From Deltaproteobacteria bacterium (GTDB lineage Bacteria > Desulfobacterota > DSM-4660 > Desulfatiglandales > Desulfatiglandaceae), in contig DREN01000255.1 in the NCBI GenBank assembly GCA_011051075.1, positions 1-17,597 of the forward strand: a stretch of 17,597 nt of DNA, written 5' to 3'. The translations under genes and the position numbers were made by a program. Shown one piece after another: positions 7,988 to 14,781 of this stretch. Numbering within the stretch: the first letter of the stretch is position 1; each line of letters opens with the position of its first letter. Below the pieces are notes generated by a model that saw only the letters and a list, made by a program, of their open reading frames with translations, was not told where the DNA came from and did not search any database.

Positions 7988-10144
7988 ATGAGCCTAAAAA
8001 ACGTCCTTGACGCCTCATCCGTTGCCGTTGTGGGCGCATCCAGGAAGGAGACCAAGCGGGGATATCAGGCCGTAAAGACCCTGATCGAGGAGAAGTTCGA
8101 GGGGCAGATATACCCTGTGAACCCCAAGGAGGAGAGCATCCTGGGTCTTCGCTGCTACCCCAGGGTGTCAGATATCGAGGCGCCCGTTGACATGGCGCTT
8201 ATTACAACACCTGCCGGGACCATCCCCGAGATCCTCGTTGACTGCGGCAAAAAGGGTGTGGCAGGGGCCGTAATTATTGCGGGCGGCTTTGCCGAGGCGG
8301 GTGAGGATGGGCAGGACCTGCAGGGCCGCATCGTGGAGATAGCGAGAAAGAACAATATCCGGATCATCGGACCCAACACCTCCGGCATGATGAACCTGAG
8401 GAAGAACCTGAACCTGGTGGGTCTGAGAGACGTGCCCAGGGGTCGCATAGCCCTGGTATGCCAGAGCGGGAACATGGCCCTTGCCCTCATCACCGAGGCC
8501 TCCATCAAGAGCCAGCAGGGGTTTTCCTACTACGTGGGAATCGGTAATGAGGCGGACCTGAAGTTCCACGAATATCTTGAGTTCTTCCAGGATGATCCGA
8601 ACACCACCGCCATTCTCATGTATGTGGAGGGTATGCGTGACGGCCGGAAGTTCCTTCAGCAGGCCTACCAGACTACCCGCAGGAAACCGATTGTAATGCT
8701 CAAGAGCGGTCGGTCGGCCACAGGCAAACTCTCTGCCGGGTCACACACCGGGGCCCTGGCCGGTATGTCAGAGGTGGCGAGGACCGCCTTCAGGAGGGCG
8801 GGTATCGTTGTCATTGATAATTCGGACGAGCTTTTTCCCTCTGCCGAGACCCTTGCAAGCCTCCCCCATATCCGGAATAACCGTATAGCCGTACTTGCGG
8901 ACGGGGGAGGACACGCCACCATCGCTTCTGACAACCTCACCGATTTAGACGTGGATATCCCCCCTCTGGAGGAAAAGATTAGGGAAAGACTGCGCAGGAT
9001 CCTCCCTGCCGGGGCATCGGTGCGCAACCCGGTGGATATAGCGGGCGGAGCCGATGAAAACCCGGGCATATTTGCCGACTGCGCTGAAATACTCCTCCAC
9101 GACGCCCAGATAGGGGGGCTTCTGATCGTGGGTCTCTTCGGGGGCTATAATATACGCTTTGCTCAGAGCCTGGCCTTTGTAGAAGAGGACGCTGCCCACC
9201 GAATGGGAAAACTGGTCAAGGCCACCCGCAAGCCGATCATCGTTCACAGCCTGTACAACTTTGCCAGGCCCCACTCCCTGGATCTTCTGCGCTACTACAA
9301 CATCCCTGTGTATGATTCTCTGGAGGTTGCCTGCAAGTGCATGGCCTGCCTGTCGGAATATGGCCATTACCTGCGCAGCTATCACGCCAGGGAGAAGTTC
9401 GTGTTCAGCAAGGGGCGCAAATCCCGACGCCGGGGCCGCGAGATATTCAGGAGGGCAAGGGAAGAAGGGCGGGAGGCCCTGTACGAACATGAGGCCAGGG
9501 AGCTGATCGGCCTGCACGGTGTACCGGTCTCCCGGACATACCTGGCCCTCTCAGAGGACGACGCGGTTCAGGCGGCCCGGGATATTGGCGGGCCTGTGGC
9601 CTTGAAGATCGTTTCCCCCGACATCCTCCATAAGACCGAGGCCGGGGGCGTGAGGCTGAACCTGAAGACAGCCTCAGAGGTAGGCGAGGCCTACAGGGCA
9701 ATAGTTGAAGGGGCCGGGAAGTACGATCCCCATGCCAGGATAGCCGGGGTCCTGGTGGAGGCCATGGTGGAGGAGGGTCTGGAGGTCATTGTGGGCACCA
9801 AGATCGATGACCAGTTCGGACCTGTAATCATGTTCGGCATGGGCGGGATCATGGTGGAGCTCCTCAACGACGTGGTATTCCGGGTACTCCCCATCTCGGA
9901 ACGTACGGCCAGGAGGATGATCGAGAAGATCCGCTCTGTCCGGCTCTTAAACGGGTTCAGGGGGAGGCCCCCGGTTGACAAGAGGGCCATAAAGGAACTC
10001 CTCCTGACCGTTTCAGAGATCGTGGGCTCCTACGAGGATATCCAGGAGATAGATCTGAACCCGGTGATCGTCCACGACAAGGGCCTGAGTATTGCGGACG
10101 CCAGGATTATCCTTCGGAAGGATAAGGGGTCCAACAACTGGTAG
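7988..10144 (+). CDS. Acyl-CoA synthetase (ADP-forming), fused alpha and beta parts
   Basis: NDP-forming acyl-CoA synthetase family: acyl-CoA + ADP + phosphate to acid + CoA + ATP, reversible, cytosolic. 718 residues. Order: CoA-binding Rossmann domain (~5-130, VAVVGAS near 12), succinyl-CoA-synthetase-like ligase domains (~150-460), a basic linker (~468-495), then an ATP-grasp domain (~496-718). His253 in SGSHTGALAG matches the phosphorylated His of the alpha part, and His548 in SPDILHKTEAGGV the second His of the beta part. GMGGIMVELLNDV (617-629) is the ATP-grasp signature. There is no GNAT domain, so it is not a Pat-type protein acetyltransferase. GGGGGAAG at 7974-7981 precedes ATG 7988. 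The hydratase gene upstream suggests a role in breaking down an unsaturated or aromatic-derived acid with ATP recovery; this is inference. Substrate specificity is unknown. Confidence 0.9.
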   Translation: MSLKNVLDASSVAVVGASRKETKRGYQAVKTLIEEKFEGQIYPVNPKEESILGLRCYPRVSDIEAPVDMALITTPAGTIPEILVDCGKKGVAGAVIIAGGFAEAGEDGQDLQGRIVEIARKNNIRIIGPNTSGMMNLRKNLNLVGLRDVPRGRIALVCQSGNMALALITEASIKSQQGFSYYVGIGNEADLKFHEYLEFFQDDPNTTAILMYVEGMRDGRKFLQQAYQTTRRKPIVMLKSGRSATGKLSAGSHTGALAGMSEVARTAFRRAGIVVIDNSDELFPSAETLASLPHIRNNRIAVLADGGGHATIASDNLTDLDVDIPPLEEKIRERLRRILPAGASVRNPVDIAGGADENPGIFADCAEILLHDAQIGGLLIVGLFGGYNIRFAQSLAFVEEDAAHRMGKLVKATRKPIIVHSLYNFARPHSLDLLRYYNIPVYDSLEVACKCMACLSEYGHYLRSYHAREKFVFSKGRKSRRRGREIFRRAREEGREALYEHEARELIGLHGVPVSRTYLALSEDDAVQAARDIGGPVALKIVSPDILHKTEAGGVRLNLKTASEVGEAYRAIVEGAGKYDPHARIAGVLVEAMVEEGLEVIVGTKIDDQFGPVIMFGMGGIMVELLNDVVFRVLPISERTARRMIEKIRSVRLLNGFRGRPPVDKRAIKELLLTVSEIVGSYEDIQEIDLNPVIVHDKGLSIADARIILRKDKGSNNW

Positions 10145-10154
10145 GCCTTGGCAC

Positions 10155-10181
10155 GGACCCTCGTGGAGTGAGCACGGGTCC
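10155..10181. terminator. Imperfect hairpin in the convergent spacer (possible transcription end)
   Basis: GGACC (10155-10159) pairs with GGTCC (10177-10181), and inside it CGTG (10162-10165) pairs with CACG (10173-10176) around a 7-nt loop. It begins 10 bp after the acyl-CoA synthetase stop. No T-run follows on either strand, so it is not a classical intrinsic terminator, though its position fits an end-of-transcript structure. The 9-mer TAGGCCTTG occurs at 10142-10150 and again at 10210-10218. Confidence 0.35.
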
Positions 10182-10217
10182 CAGCCTCGAAGTCCCTCTC
10201 ACAGGGGGATAGGCCTT

Positions 10218-10240
10218 GTGCGGCTGAAGCCGCACCTACA
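10218..10240 (-). repeat. REP-like palindrome, copy 1
   Basis: GTGCGGCT-GA-AGCCGCAC (10218-10235) is a perfect 8-bp stem. Read on the minus strand, TGTAGGTGCGGCTT plus CAGCCGCAC matches the copy at 14424-14449 (TGTGGGAGCGGCTT, then AAGCCGCGAC). The layout, a short TGT-GG head and a GC-rich palindrome in a spacer, is that of REP elements known from Pseudomonas and enterics. It sits between convergent genes. Confidence 0.6.
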
Positions 10241-10242
10241 TC

Positions 10243-10274
10243 TAATCCCTAAATCCCTCAATCCCTAAATTCAA
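10243..10274. repeat. 8-bp-period AATCCCT repeat
   Basis: TAATCCCT, AAATCCCT, CAATCCCT and a degraded AAATTCAA follow in an 8-bp register between the REP-like hairpin and the Nudix gene end. No gene overlaps it. Confidence 0.7.
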
Positions 10275-10301
10275 TAACAGATCCCCACATGGGTGCCAGG
10301 T

Positions 10302-10931
10302 CTATATGACCATACCTGAAAGGTCAGACCGGTACTCCATGAAAAACCGGTAGAAGGCGGCCAGGACCAGGGCGTGGGTTATCTCTCCGTCGCGGATCAG
10401 GCGGGGGATCACCTTTACAGGCCGGAGCACCACCTCTATATCCTCCCTCTCATCCTGGCGCTGCGGCCCCACGGGAAACACGTCCTTTGCCAGGAAGGTG
10501 TGGCACTGGTTGTTCTGTATGGCCGGGTTGGGGTGGACCGCGCCCAGGGAAAGGACCTCCGATGCCCTGTACCCGGTTTCCTCCAAGAGCTCCCTCTCCG
10601 CCGCCTTTTCCGGGGTGTCGGAGTCTTCCACAAGCCCGCCCGGGATCTCCAGTGTGACCTGACCTGTGCCGTGGCGGTACTGCCGCACCAGCACCACATC
10701 CTGTTCAGGGGTCAGGGGGATCACGTTCACCCAGGGCGAGGACTCCAGGATGTAGAAGCTGTGCTCCCTTCCGGTACGGGGAGACAGGGCCCTGTCCGTG
10801 CGTATGCCGAACACCCTGTACGAGTAGTCTCTGGTGCTGGAGATGACCCTCCACGGTCGCGGATATGATTCGGCTGTACCCGGGCCGGCGGGCCGGGAAC
10901 GGGATATGGGTTTTGAACCCGGTTGTTTCAT
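10302..10931 (-). CDS. Nudix hydrolase, ADP-ribose pyrophosphatase-like
   Basis: Likely cleaves a nucleoside diphosphate linked to another moiety, ADP-ribose being the best guess from the overall pattern; soluble. 209 residues. The Nudix box runs from Gly99 to Tyr121 with RELLEETGY intact. The first Glu of the canonical GX5EX7REUXEEXGU pattern is Asp105 here, a conservative change. PWVNVIPLTPEQDVVLVRQYRHG before the box is typical of ADP-ribose pyrophosphatases. I chose ATG 10931, preceded by AAAGG at a workable distance and lying just past the helicase stop. The longer reading would need a TTG at 11000 and would overlap the helicase by 56 bp. Last gene of the leftward series, 13 bp after dinG. 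Confidence 0.88.
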   Translation of the reverse strand: MKQPGSKPISRSRPAGPGTAESYPRPWRVISSTRDYSYRVFGIRTDRALSPRTGREHSFYILESSPWVNVIPLTPEQDVVLVRQYRHGTGQVTLEIPGGLVEDSDTPEKAAERELLEETGYRASEVLSLGAVHPNPAIQNNQCHTFLAKDVFPVGPQRQDEREDIEVVLRPVKVIPRLIRDGEITHALVLAAFYRFFMEYRSDLSGMVI

Positions 10932-10944
10932 TTTTCGCCTTTCT

Positions 10945-12945
10945 TCATGAGGGCCTGGGGTGATTTGGCCCTGTCCTGTTTTTCCATGAGCCGTTTTCAA
11001 GCGGCCTCACCCCGGAAGCCCCCCTGCTGAAGAAGCGACCGATATCCGACAAATCGTGGGTGAGCGGGATATTGGGGAGGCTCTCGAGAAAGAACCTGCC
11101 GTACCTGCTGGTCATGATCCTGACATCCAGGACGGCAAGTATCCCCCTGTCAGATCCCTTCCTTATGAGCCTGCCCAGACCCTGTTTAAGGGTGATGATA
11201 GCCGAGGGGATCTGGTACTCCATGAAGGGATTGCCGCCCCTGCTCCTTATGGAGTCGATCCTGGCCCCCACTATCGGTTCTCCCGGGGACTCAAAGGGGA
11301 GCTTGTCTATGATCAGGCAGCTCAGGGCCTCGCCAGGCACGTCAACTCCCTGCCAGAAGGATCCGGTCGCAAAGAGGACCGAGTGGAGGTCCCGCCTGAA
11401 CGAGTCTAAAAGGACCGACCGGGGGGCCTGGCCCTGCCTGTAGATGGTAAAGGGGAGCCTGTCTTTAAGGGTCTGATGCACCACGCTCAGGTTGTGGTAG
11501 CTGGTGAAGAGTACCAGTCCCCTTCCATCTGTGCGTTTCAGTATCTCTAAGACCTCCTCTGCGGCCCTTGAACCAAAATGGGGGGAGGCCGGGGAGGGAA
11601 GGCCCCTGGGTATGTAGAGCAGGGTCTGGGTTTCAAAGTGGAAGTGTGAAGGGCAGATCTCCTGAAGGGTCCTGTGGGGAAGGCCTAAACGTGACCGGAT
11701 GTAGTCAAAGCTCCCGTTCGTCGCCAGGGTCGCCGAGGTGAATACCACGGTCCGGACCTTTTGGTACAGGAGTTCGGTCATCCACCCGGATATATCCAGG
11801 GGGGAGGAGTGGAGGATCAGGGTTTTCTTGCGGCGTTCAAACCAGTTGAGCCAGTTCTCTCCCCTGTGCCTGAGGATCTCTTCAAGGAGGTCGTGCATCT
11901 CCCTGGCCCTGTCCAGGAGGACCTGCACAGGGGGGCTCTTGAGGCGTGCCAGGTCCGGATTTTCGTAGATGGACCTGAGTCCCCTTCTCACCTGGCCCAC
12001 AGGCCCCTTGCCAAGATCGGCGAGGGCCTTCTGATTGAGCCTCCCCTTTTCTTCACCTTTTTCAAAGGCCCCTCTCAGGAGCCCAATGCCTGCCTGTATG
12101 GAGTCTATCCCCCTTTTCATGGGGCCCTTTTCCGCCCCGCGTGTCCTGGCCGTTTCCCTCTTGAGATCGGCTGTAAGGTCTGTGATCTGTCTGGTGCTGA
12201 TGCTCTCCCCCAGGTAGGACGTGGCTATCCCCTCCACGGTGTGGGCCTCATCGAAGACAGCGACCTGGAACCGGGGTATGATCTCTCCAAACCCTCCCCT
12301 CTTTACCTTCATGTCTGCAAAAAAGAGGTGGTGGTTTACGATGATAATTCTGGCCTTTGCCGCCCTTGCGCGGAGCCTACCCAAGAAACATCGGTCCAGA
12401 TCCGGGCATTCCGATCCGAGGCACTGCTCGGACGAGGACGAGAGGAGATTCCAGAGGGTATCGTCGTCGCCCAGCCACGGGATCTCTCCACGATCTGCAA
12501 ACTCCGTCTTAATGAGCCATTGCCTGAGTCTGTCAATGTTTTCAGCCCTGGTGGTCTTGAGGAGCGTGGTCTGGGAAATGTACTGGTGGTATTTGTGGAG
12601 GCAGAGGTAGTTCTCCCGGCCCTTCATCATGACGGAATCGGTCTTGAGGCCGGCGGTCCTGTTCAGGAGGGGGATGTCCTTGAGATAGATCTGTTCCTGA
12701 AGATTCTTTGTACCGGTGGATATGACACTCTTCTTGTTGCTCAGGATGACCGGTACAAGATAGCCGAAGGTCTTGCCCGTGCCCGTGCCCGCCTCTATGA
12801 GGGCCGGTTTCTCCCCCTTTATGGCCTCTTCTATGAGGAGTGCCATGCGGAGCTGGGAGGGCCGGAACTCGAAGTTCTTCAGGGACCTGGCAAGTATGCC
12901 CCCTGCCCTTAATACGTCTTCAACTGTGGGGTATGGTGTTGGCAT
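10945..12945 (-). CDS. dinG: DinG-family ATP-dependent DNA helicase (iron-sulfur, XPD/Rad3-like)
   Basis: Superfamily 2 helicase, 5'-to-3' in characterised members, that unwinds damaged or structured DNA such as R-loops and replication barriers. 666 residues, with no N-terminal exonuclease domain. Walker A EAGTGTGKT (51-59); four cysteines for a 4Fe-4S cluster at Cys115, Cys175, Cys180 and Cys186, the last three in the C-x4-C-x5-C spacing of E. coli DinG; VNHHLFFAD (~203-211); DEAH box in VAVFDEAHT (228-236); FTSATL; GSFWQGVDVPG; and motif VI QGLGRLIRKG. It could equally be called YoaA-like; the two are hard to separate by eye. ATG 12945 lies 34 bp after the ACT-protein stop with no clear Shine-Dalgarno. 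It is likely co-transcribed with neighbours but has no obvious functional tie to glycine cleavage. Confidence 0.92.
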   Translation of the reverse strand: MPTPYPTVEDVLRAGGILARSLKNFEFRPSQLRMALLIEEAIKGEKPALIEAGTGTGKTFGYLVPVILSNKKSVISTGTKNLQEQIYLKDIPLLNRTAGLKTDSVMMKGRENYLCLHKYHQYISQTTLLKTTRAENIDRLRQWLIKTEFADRGEIPWLGDDDTLWNLLSSSSEQCLGSECPDLDRCFLGRLRARAAKARIIIVNHHLFFADMKVKRGGFGEIIPRFQVAVFDEAHTVEGIATSYLGESISTRQITDLTADLKRETARTRGAEKGPMKRGIDSIQAGIGLLRGAFEKGEEKGRLNQKALADLGKGPVGQVRRGLRSIYENPDLARLKSPPVQVLLDRAREMHDLLEEILRHRGENWLNWFERRKKTLILHSSPLDISGWMTELLYQKVRTVVFTSATLATNGSFDYIRSRLGLPHRTLQEICPSHFHFETQTLLYIPRGLPSPASPHFGSRAAEEVLEILKRTDGRGLVLFTSYHNLSVVHQTLKDRLPFTIYRQGQAPRSVLLDSFRRDLHSVLFATGSFWQGVDVPGEALSCLIIDKLPFESPGEPIVGARIDSIRSRGGNPFMEYQIPSAIITLKQGLGRLIRKGSDRGILAVLDVRIMTSRYGRFFLESLPNIPLTHDLSDIGRFFSRGASGVRPLENGSWKNRTGPNHPRPS

Positions 12946-12979
12946 AGCTCGAGGGAAGGCTGCTCATCTTACCCGTTTC

Positions 12980-13504
12980 TCATGGCCTGAAACGAAGCTC
13001 CAGGTTCATGTCCGAGGCAAGGACCGAGATCTCCTCCTTTACCTCTGCCATGGGTGTTTCCACGGGCACGCCTGCCTCTAAGTTAAGGGCGAACATGGGC
13101 GCCCCTGAAAGGGGGGCACTGCTGACCTCGGTGTTCATGGACCGGATGTTCACCCTGTGCCGACGGAGGATCCTGACCACCCGCTGCACTATGCCGGGGT
13201 GGTCCATGGCGGTAAGTTCCATGTTGAGGGGGAGTTCAGAACGAGCGGGCACGGTTGAAGGGTCATCCGCCTGGTGAAGAGAGGTCTCAAACCCCATTGC
13301 CTTCAGTTCTTCGAGGTCCGACCTGATACCCTGGAGCGCTCCTTCAGCGCACGAGAAGAGGGCGGTGATGGAAAACCGGCCCCCCATGACCGCCATGCGG
13401 CTGTCCTCGATGTTTGCCCCCGCCTTGAAGAGGAGGGATGAGACGTCGTCAACAATGCCCGGTCTGTCCCTGCCCACCAAGAACAGGATCATATGCTTTT
13501 TCAA
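12980..13504 (-). CDS. Two-ACT-domain protein, GcvR-like
   Basis: Soluble 174-residue protein with two ACT domains: ACT1 ~5-80 (ILFLVGRDRPGIVDDVSSLL) and ACT2 ~94-172 (ELTAMDHPGIVQRVVRIL). Each carries the D-x-PGIV turn where ACT domains bind amino acids. This length and tandem layout match the glycine cleavage repressor GcvR, which in E. coli acts through GcvA. No DNA-binding domain is present, so any regulation would be through a partner. The start is TTG 13504: GAGGAG of the preceding sequence is about 6 bp before it, whereas ATG 13492 would be 18 bp away. The Shine-Dalgarno overlaps the lipB stop (TGAGGAG), so translation is probably coupled to lipB. Position behind gcvPB and lipB supports a glycine-related role; that it senses glycine is inference. 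Confidence 0.85.
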   Translation of the reverse strand: MKKHMILFLVGRDRPGIVDDVSSLLFKAGANIEDSRMAVMGGRFSITALFSCAEGALQGIRSDLEELKAMGFETSLHQADDPSTVPARSELPLNMELTAMDHPGIVQRVVRILRRHRVNIRSMNTEVSSAPLSGAPMFALNLEAGVPVETPMAEVKEEISVLASDMNLELRFRP

Positions 13505-13514
13505 TTTCTACTCC

Positions 13515-14285
13515 TCAAGGGCTATCCCCTGCCGCCGGTGATCCAGGAACATGGCGCGCCACTGTTTCAGGGAGGCGGCTGGTCCGGAGGGGCTCAAGTT
13601 CCACACTGAAGATCTCGCTCATATGTCTCCTGGCCGCCCTTCGTACCTCTCCCGTGGTGATCCTTTTGCCTGACACCTGTTCCATGGAGAGCATCTCCAC
13701 CCCTTTCAGGCCGCAGGGGTTTATCCACGAGAAAGGTTCCATTTTAGTGTTCACGTTGAGGGCGAGCCCGTGAAAGCTCACCCCGTGTCGGATACTCAGG
13801 CCCACGCTCCCTAATTTTCTGTTACCGACCCATATCCCCCTGTTCAAGGGGCTTCGCCGGGCCTCTACGCCCCAGTCTCCTGCAGTACGGATCATTACCT
13901 CTTCAAGGGCATCCACGAACCCAACCACGCTCAGGCCGATTTTCCACAGGTCAACAATAGGGTACACCACAAGCTGCCCTGGCCCGTGATAGGTGATATA
14001 TCCTCCCCGTTCAACGTGGAATACCCCGATCCCTTTTGCCGCCAGGGTGGAATCGTCCACCAGCAGGTGCTCGCGCCCCCCCCGCCGGCCCAGGGTGAAC
14101 ACAGGGGGATGCTCCAGAAACAGGACCAGATCGTGCTCCATGGCCCCCGAAACCCTTGCCTCCACCAGGGCCCGCTGCATCTCGAGGGCCTCCTGGTAGT
14201 CCATGAGGGGGATGTCAAGGTAGGGCCATGGGGTTGAAATTGGAGATTTGAAATTGGAAATTTGGGGGGGGCTGTGTCTGATCAT
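13515..14285 (-). CDS. lipB: Octanoyltransferase LipB (lipoate biosynthesis)
   Basis: Transfers octanoate from octanoyl-ACP to lipoyl domains, including the GcvH lysine; LipA then inserts sulfur. 256 residues from this start. Family motifs: HPPVFTLGRRG, the ERGGYITYHGPGQLVVYP signature, the catalytic Lys in GNRKLGSVGLS, SFHGLALNV, and the catalytic Cys in NPCGLKGVEMLSM. The conserved core begins at PYLDIPLMDYQEAL. The start is uncertain: ATG 14285 and ATG 14315 (266 residues) are both in frame and neither has a clear ribosome site. The residues before the core (QISNFKSPIS) are encoded by a 7-bp-period repeat (14236-14263) next to a run of eight G on the plus strand (14264-14271), so this N-terminus is atypical. 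It lies 10 bp upstream of the ACT gene and downstream of gcvPB, fitting lipoylation of the glycine cleavage H-protein. Confidence 0.93.
   Translation of the reverse strand: MIRHSPPQISNFKSPISTPWPYLDIPLMDYQEALEMQRALVEARVSGAMEHDLVLFLEHPPVFTLGRRGGREHLLVDDSTLAAKGIGVFHVERGGYITYHGPGQLVVYPIVDLWKIGLSVVGFVDALEEVMIRTAGDWGVEARRSPLNRGIWVGNRKLGSVGLSIRHGVSFHGLALNVNTKMEPFSWINPCGLKGVEMLSMEQVSGKRITTGEVRRAARRHMSEIFSVELEPLRTSRLPETVARHVPGSPAAGDSP
14236..14263. repeat. 7-bp-period repeat inside the lipB 5' end
   Basis: GAAATTG, GAGATTT, GAAATTG and GAAATTT follow head to tail, then eight G residues (14264-14271). On the lipB strand this reads CAATTTC-like units, close to the AATTTCC units at 14716-14742. It encodes part of the predicted LipB N-terminus. 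Confidence 0.7.
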
Positions 14286-14423
14286 TGCTTTCACGATGAA
14301 AGAGCCACGATGCATGATGGGGAGCGCATCCAGTGCTTTATACCCTCATCTACTCCAGGTCATGGGAGTTTAGTTACCTCACGGATTGCCGTTATTCCCG
14401 TTAGAGCGCCTTTTCCATATTCC

Positions 14424-14449
14424 TGTGGGAGCGGCTTTCAAGCCGCGAC
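14424..14449 (+). repeat. REP-like palindrome, copy 2
   Basis: TGTGGGA is followed by GCGGCTT-TC-AAGCCGC (14431-14446), a perfect 7-bp stem. It is the same family as 10218-10240 in the opposite orientation. Its right end touches the TAA that borders the MITE-like element, so the element may have inserted next to it. Confidence 0.65.
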
Positions 14450-14452
14450 TAA

Positions 14453-14672
14453 GGGCTCGCGCAAAAATAACTTCCCATTTTCCCATTTCAGCTTCGGGCC
14501 ATCTTCGGGCGTTGCTCAATCGTGAAGTCCTCGAAACCCAGCCAAGGCGGGGCCATTATTCCTGCGGCTTCACTCAATCGCAATGACCAGGTAAGCGAGC
14601 TTGCGAGACTCCGAATCTGACCCAAATCTGAGCCCCGCTTTCAACGGGATGAACTTATTTTTGCGCGAGCCC
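14453..14672. mobile_element. MITE-like element with 18-bp terminal inverted repeats
   Basis: Left end GGGCTCGCGCAAAAATAA (14453-14470) is the exact reverse complement of 14655-14672. After one mismatch the match continues for three bases (TTC), giving 21 of 22. The element is 220 bp and has no plausible gene. Both sides are bordered by TAA (14450-14452 and 14673-14675), which looks like a 3-bp target duplication. Size, ends and duplication fit a non-autonomous derivative of a DDE-transposase insertion sequence. The IS5 superfamily (IS1031-type TNA duplications) is one candidate parent, but I cannot confirm this. The alternative is a long-range RNA hairpin with no transposition history. Confidence 0.6.
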
Positions 14673-14715
14673 TAAACCATTGCCGCTGTAGAATCCCCCT
14701 CTGGTGGAGCACCCC

Positions 14716-14777
14716 AATTTCCAATTTCTAATTTCCCATTTCACGCCTCACGCCTTGTGCCTTATGCTTTACGCCTC
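14716..14777. repeat. Degenerate heptamer array downstream of gcvPB
   Basis: Units in a strict 7-bp register are AATTTCC, AATTTCT, AATTTCC, a 6-bp CATTTC, then ACGCCTC, ACGCCTT, GTGCCTT, ATGCTTT and ACGCCTC. The second half is the inverted form of the AGGCGYA heptamer seen at 7063-7083 and 16252-16272. It ends 4 bp before the gcvPB stop codon. Confidence 0.7.
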
Positions 14778-14781
14778 CATC

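Larger units (their letters stand above)
14316..14781. other. 466-bp spacer between lipB and gcvPB made largely of repeat DNA
   Basis: I found no supported gene. From left to right it holds about 105 bp of unassigned sequence, a REP-like palindrome (14424-14449), a MITE-like element (14453-14672) and a heptamer array (14716-14777). If gcvPB and lipB are one transcript, all of this would be transcribed. Confidence 0.6.

Noticed and set aside
10945..11000. Longer Nudix reading from TTG 11000
   Set aside because: It would overlap the helicase end by 56 bp with a poor ribosome site; ATG 10931 has AAAGG before it and leaves a full Nudix domain.
11761..12912. 383-codon open frame on the plus strand opposite dinG
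   Set aside because: It is fully antisense to a clear DinG-family helicase with intact motifs, and its translation has no recognisable domain. Long antisense frames are common opposite GC-rich genes.
14262..14525. 87-codon plus-strand frame spanning the lipB start and the spacer
   Set aside because: It reads antisense to lipB, then through the REP-like palindrome and the left MITE arm, so it is repeat DNA rather than a gene.
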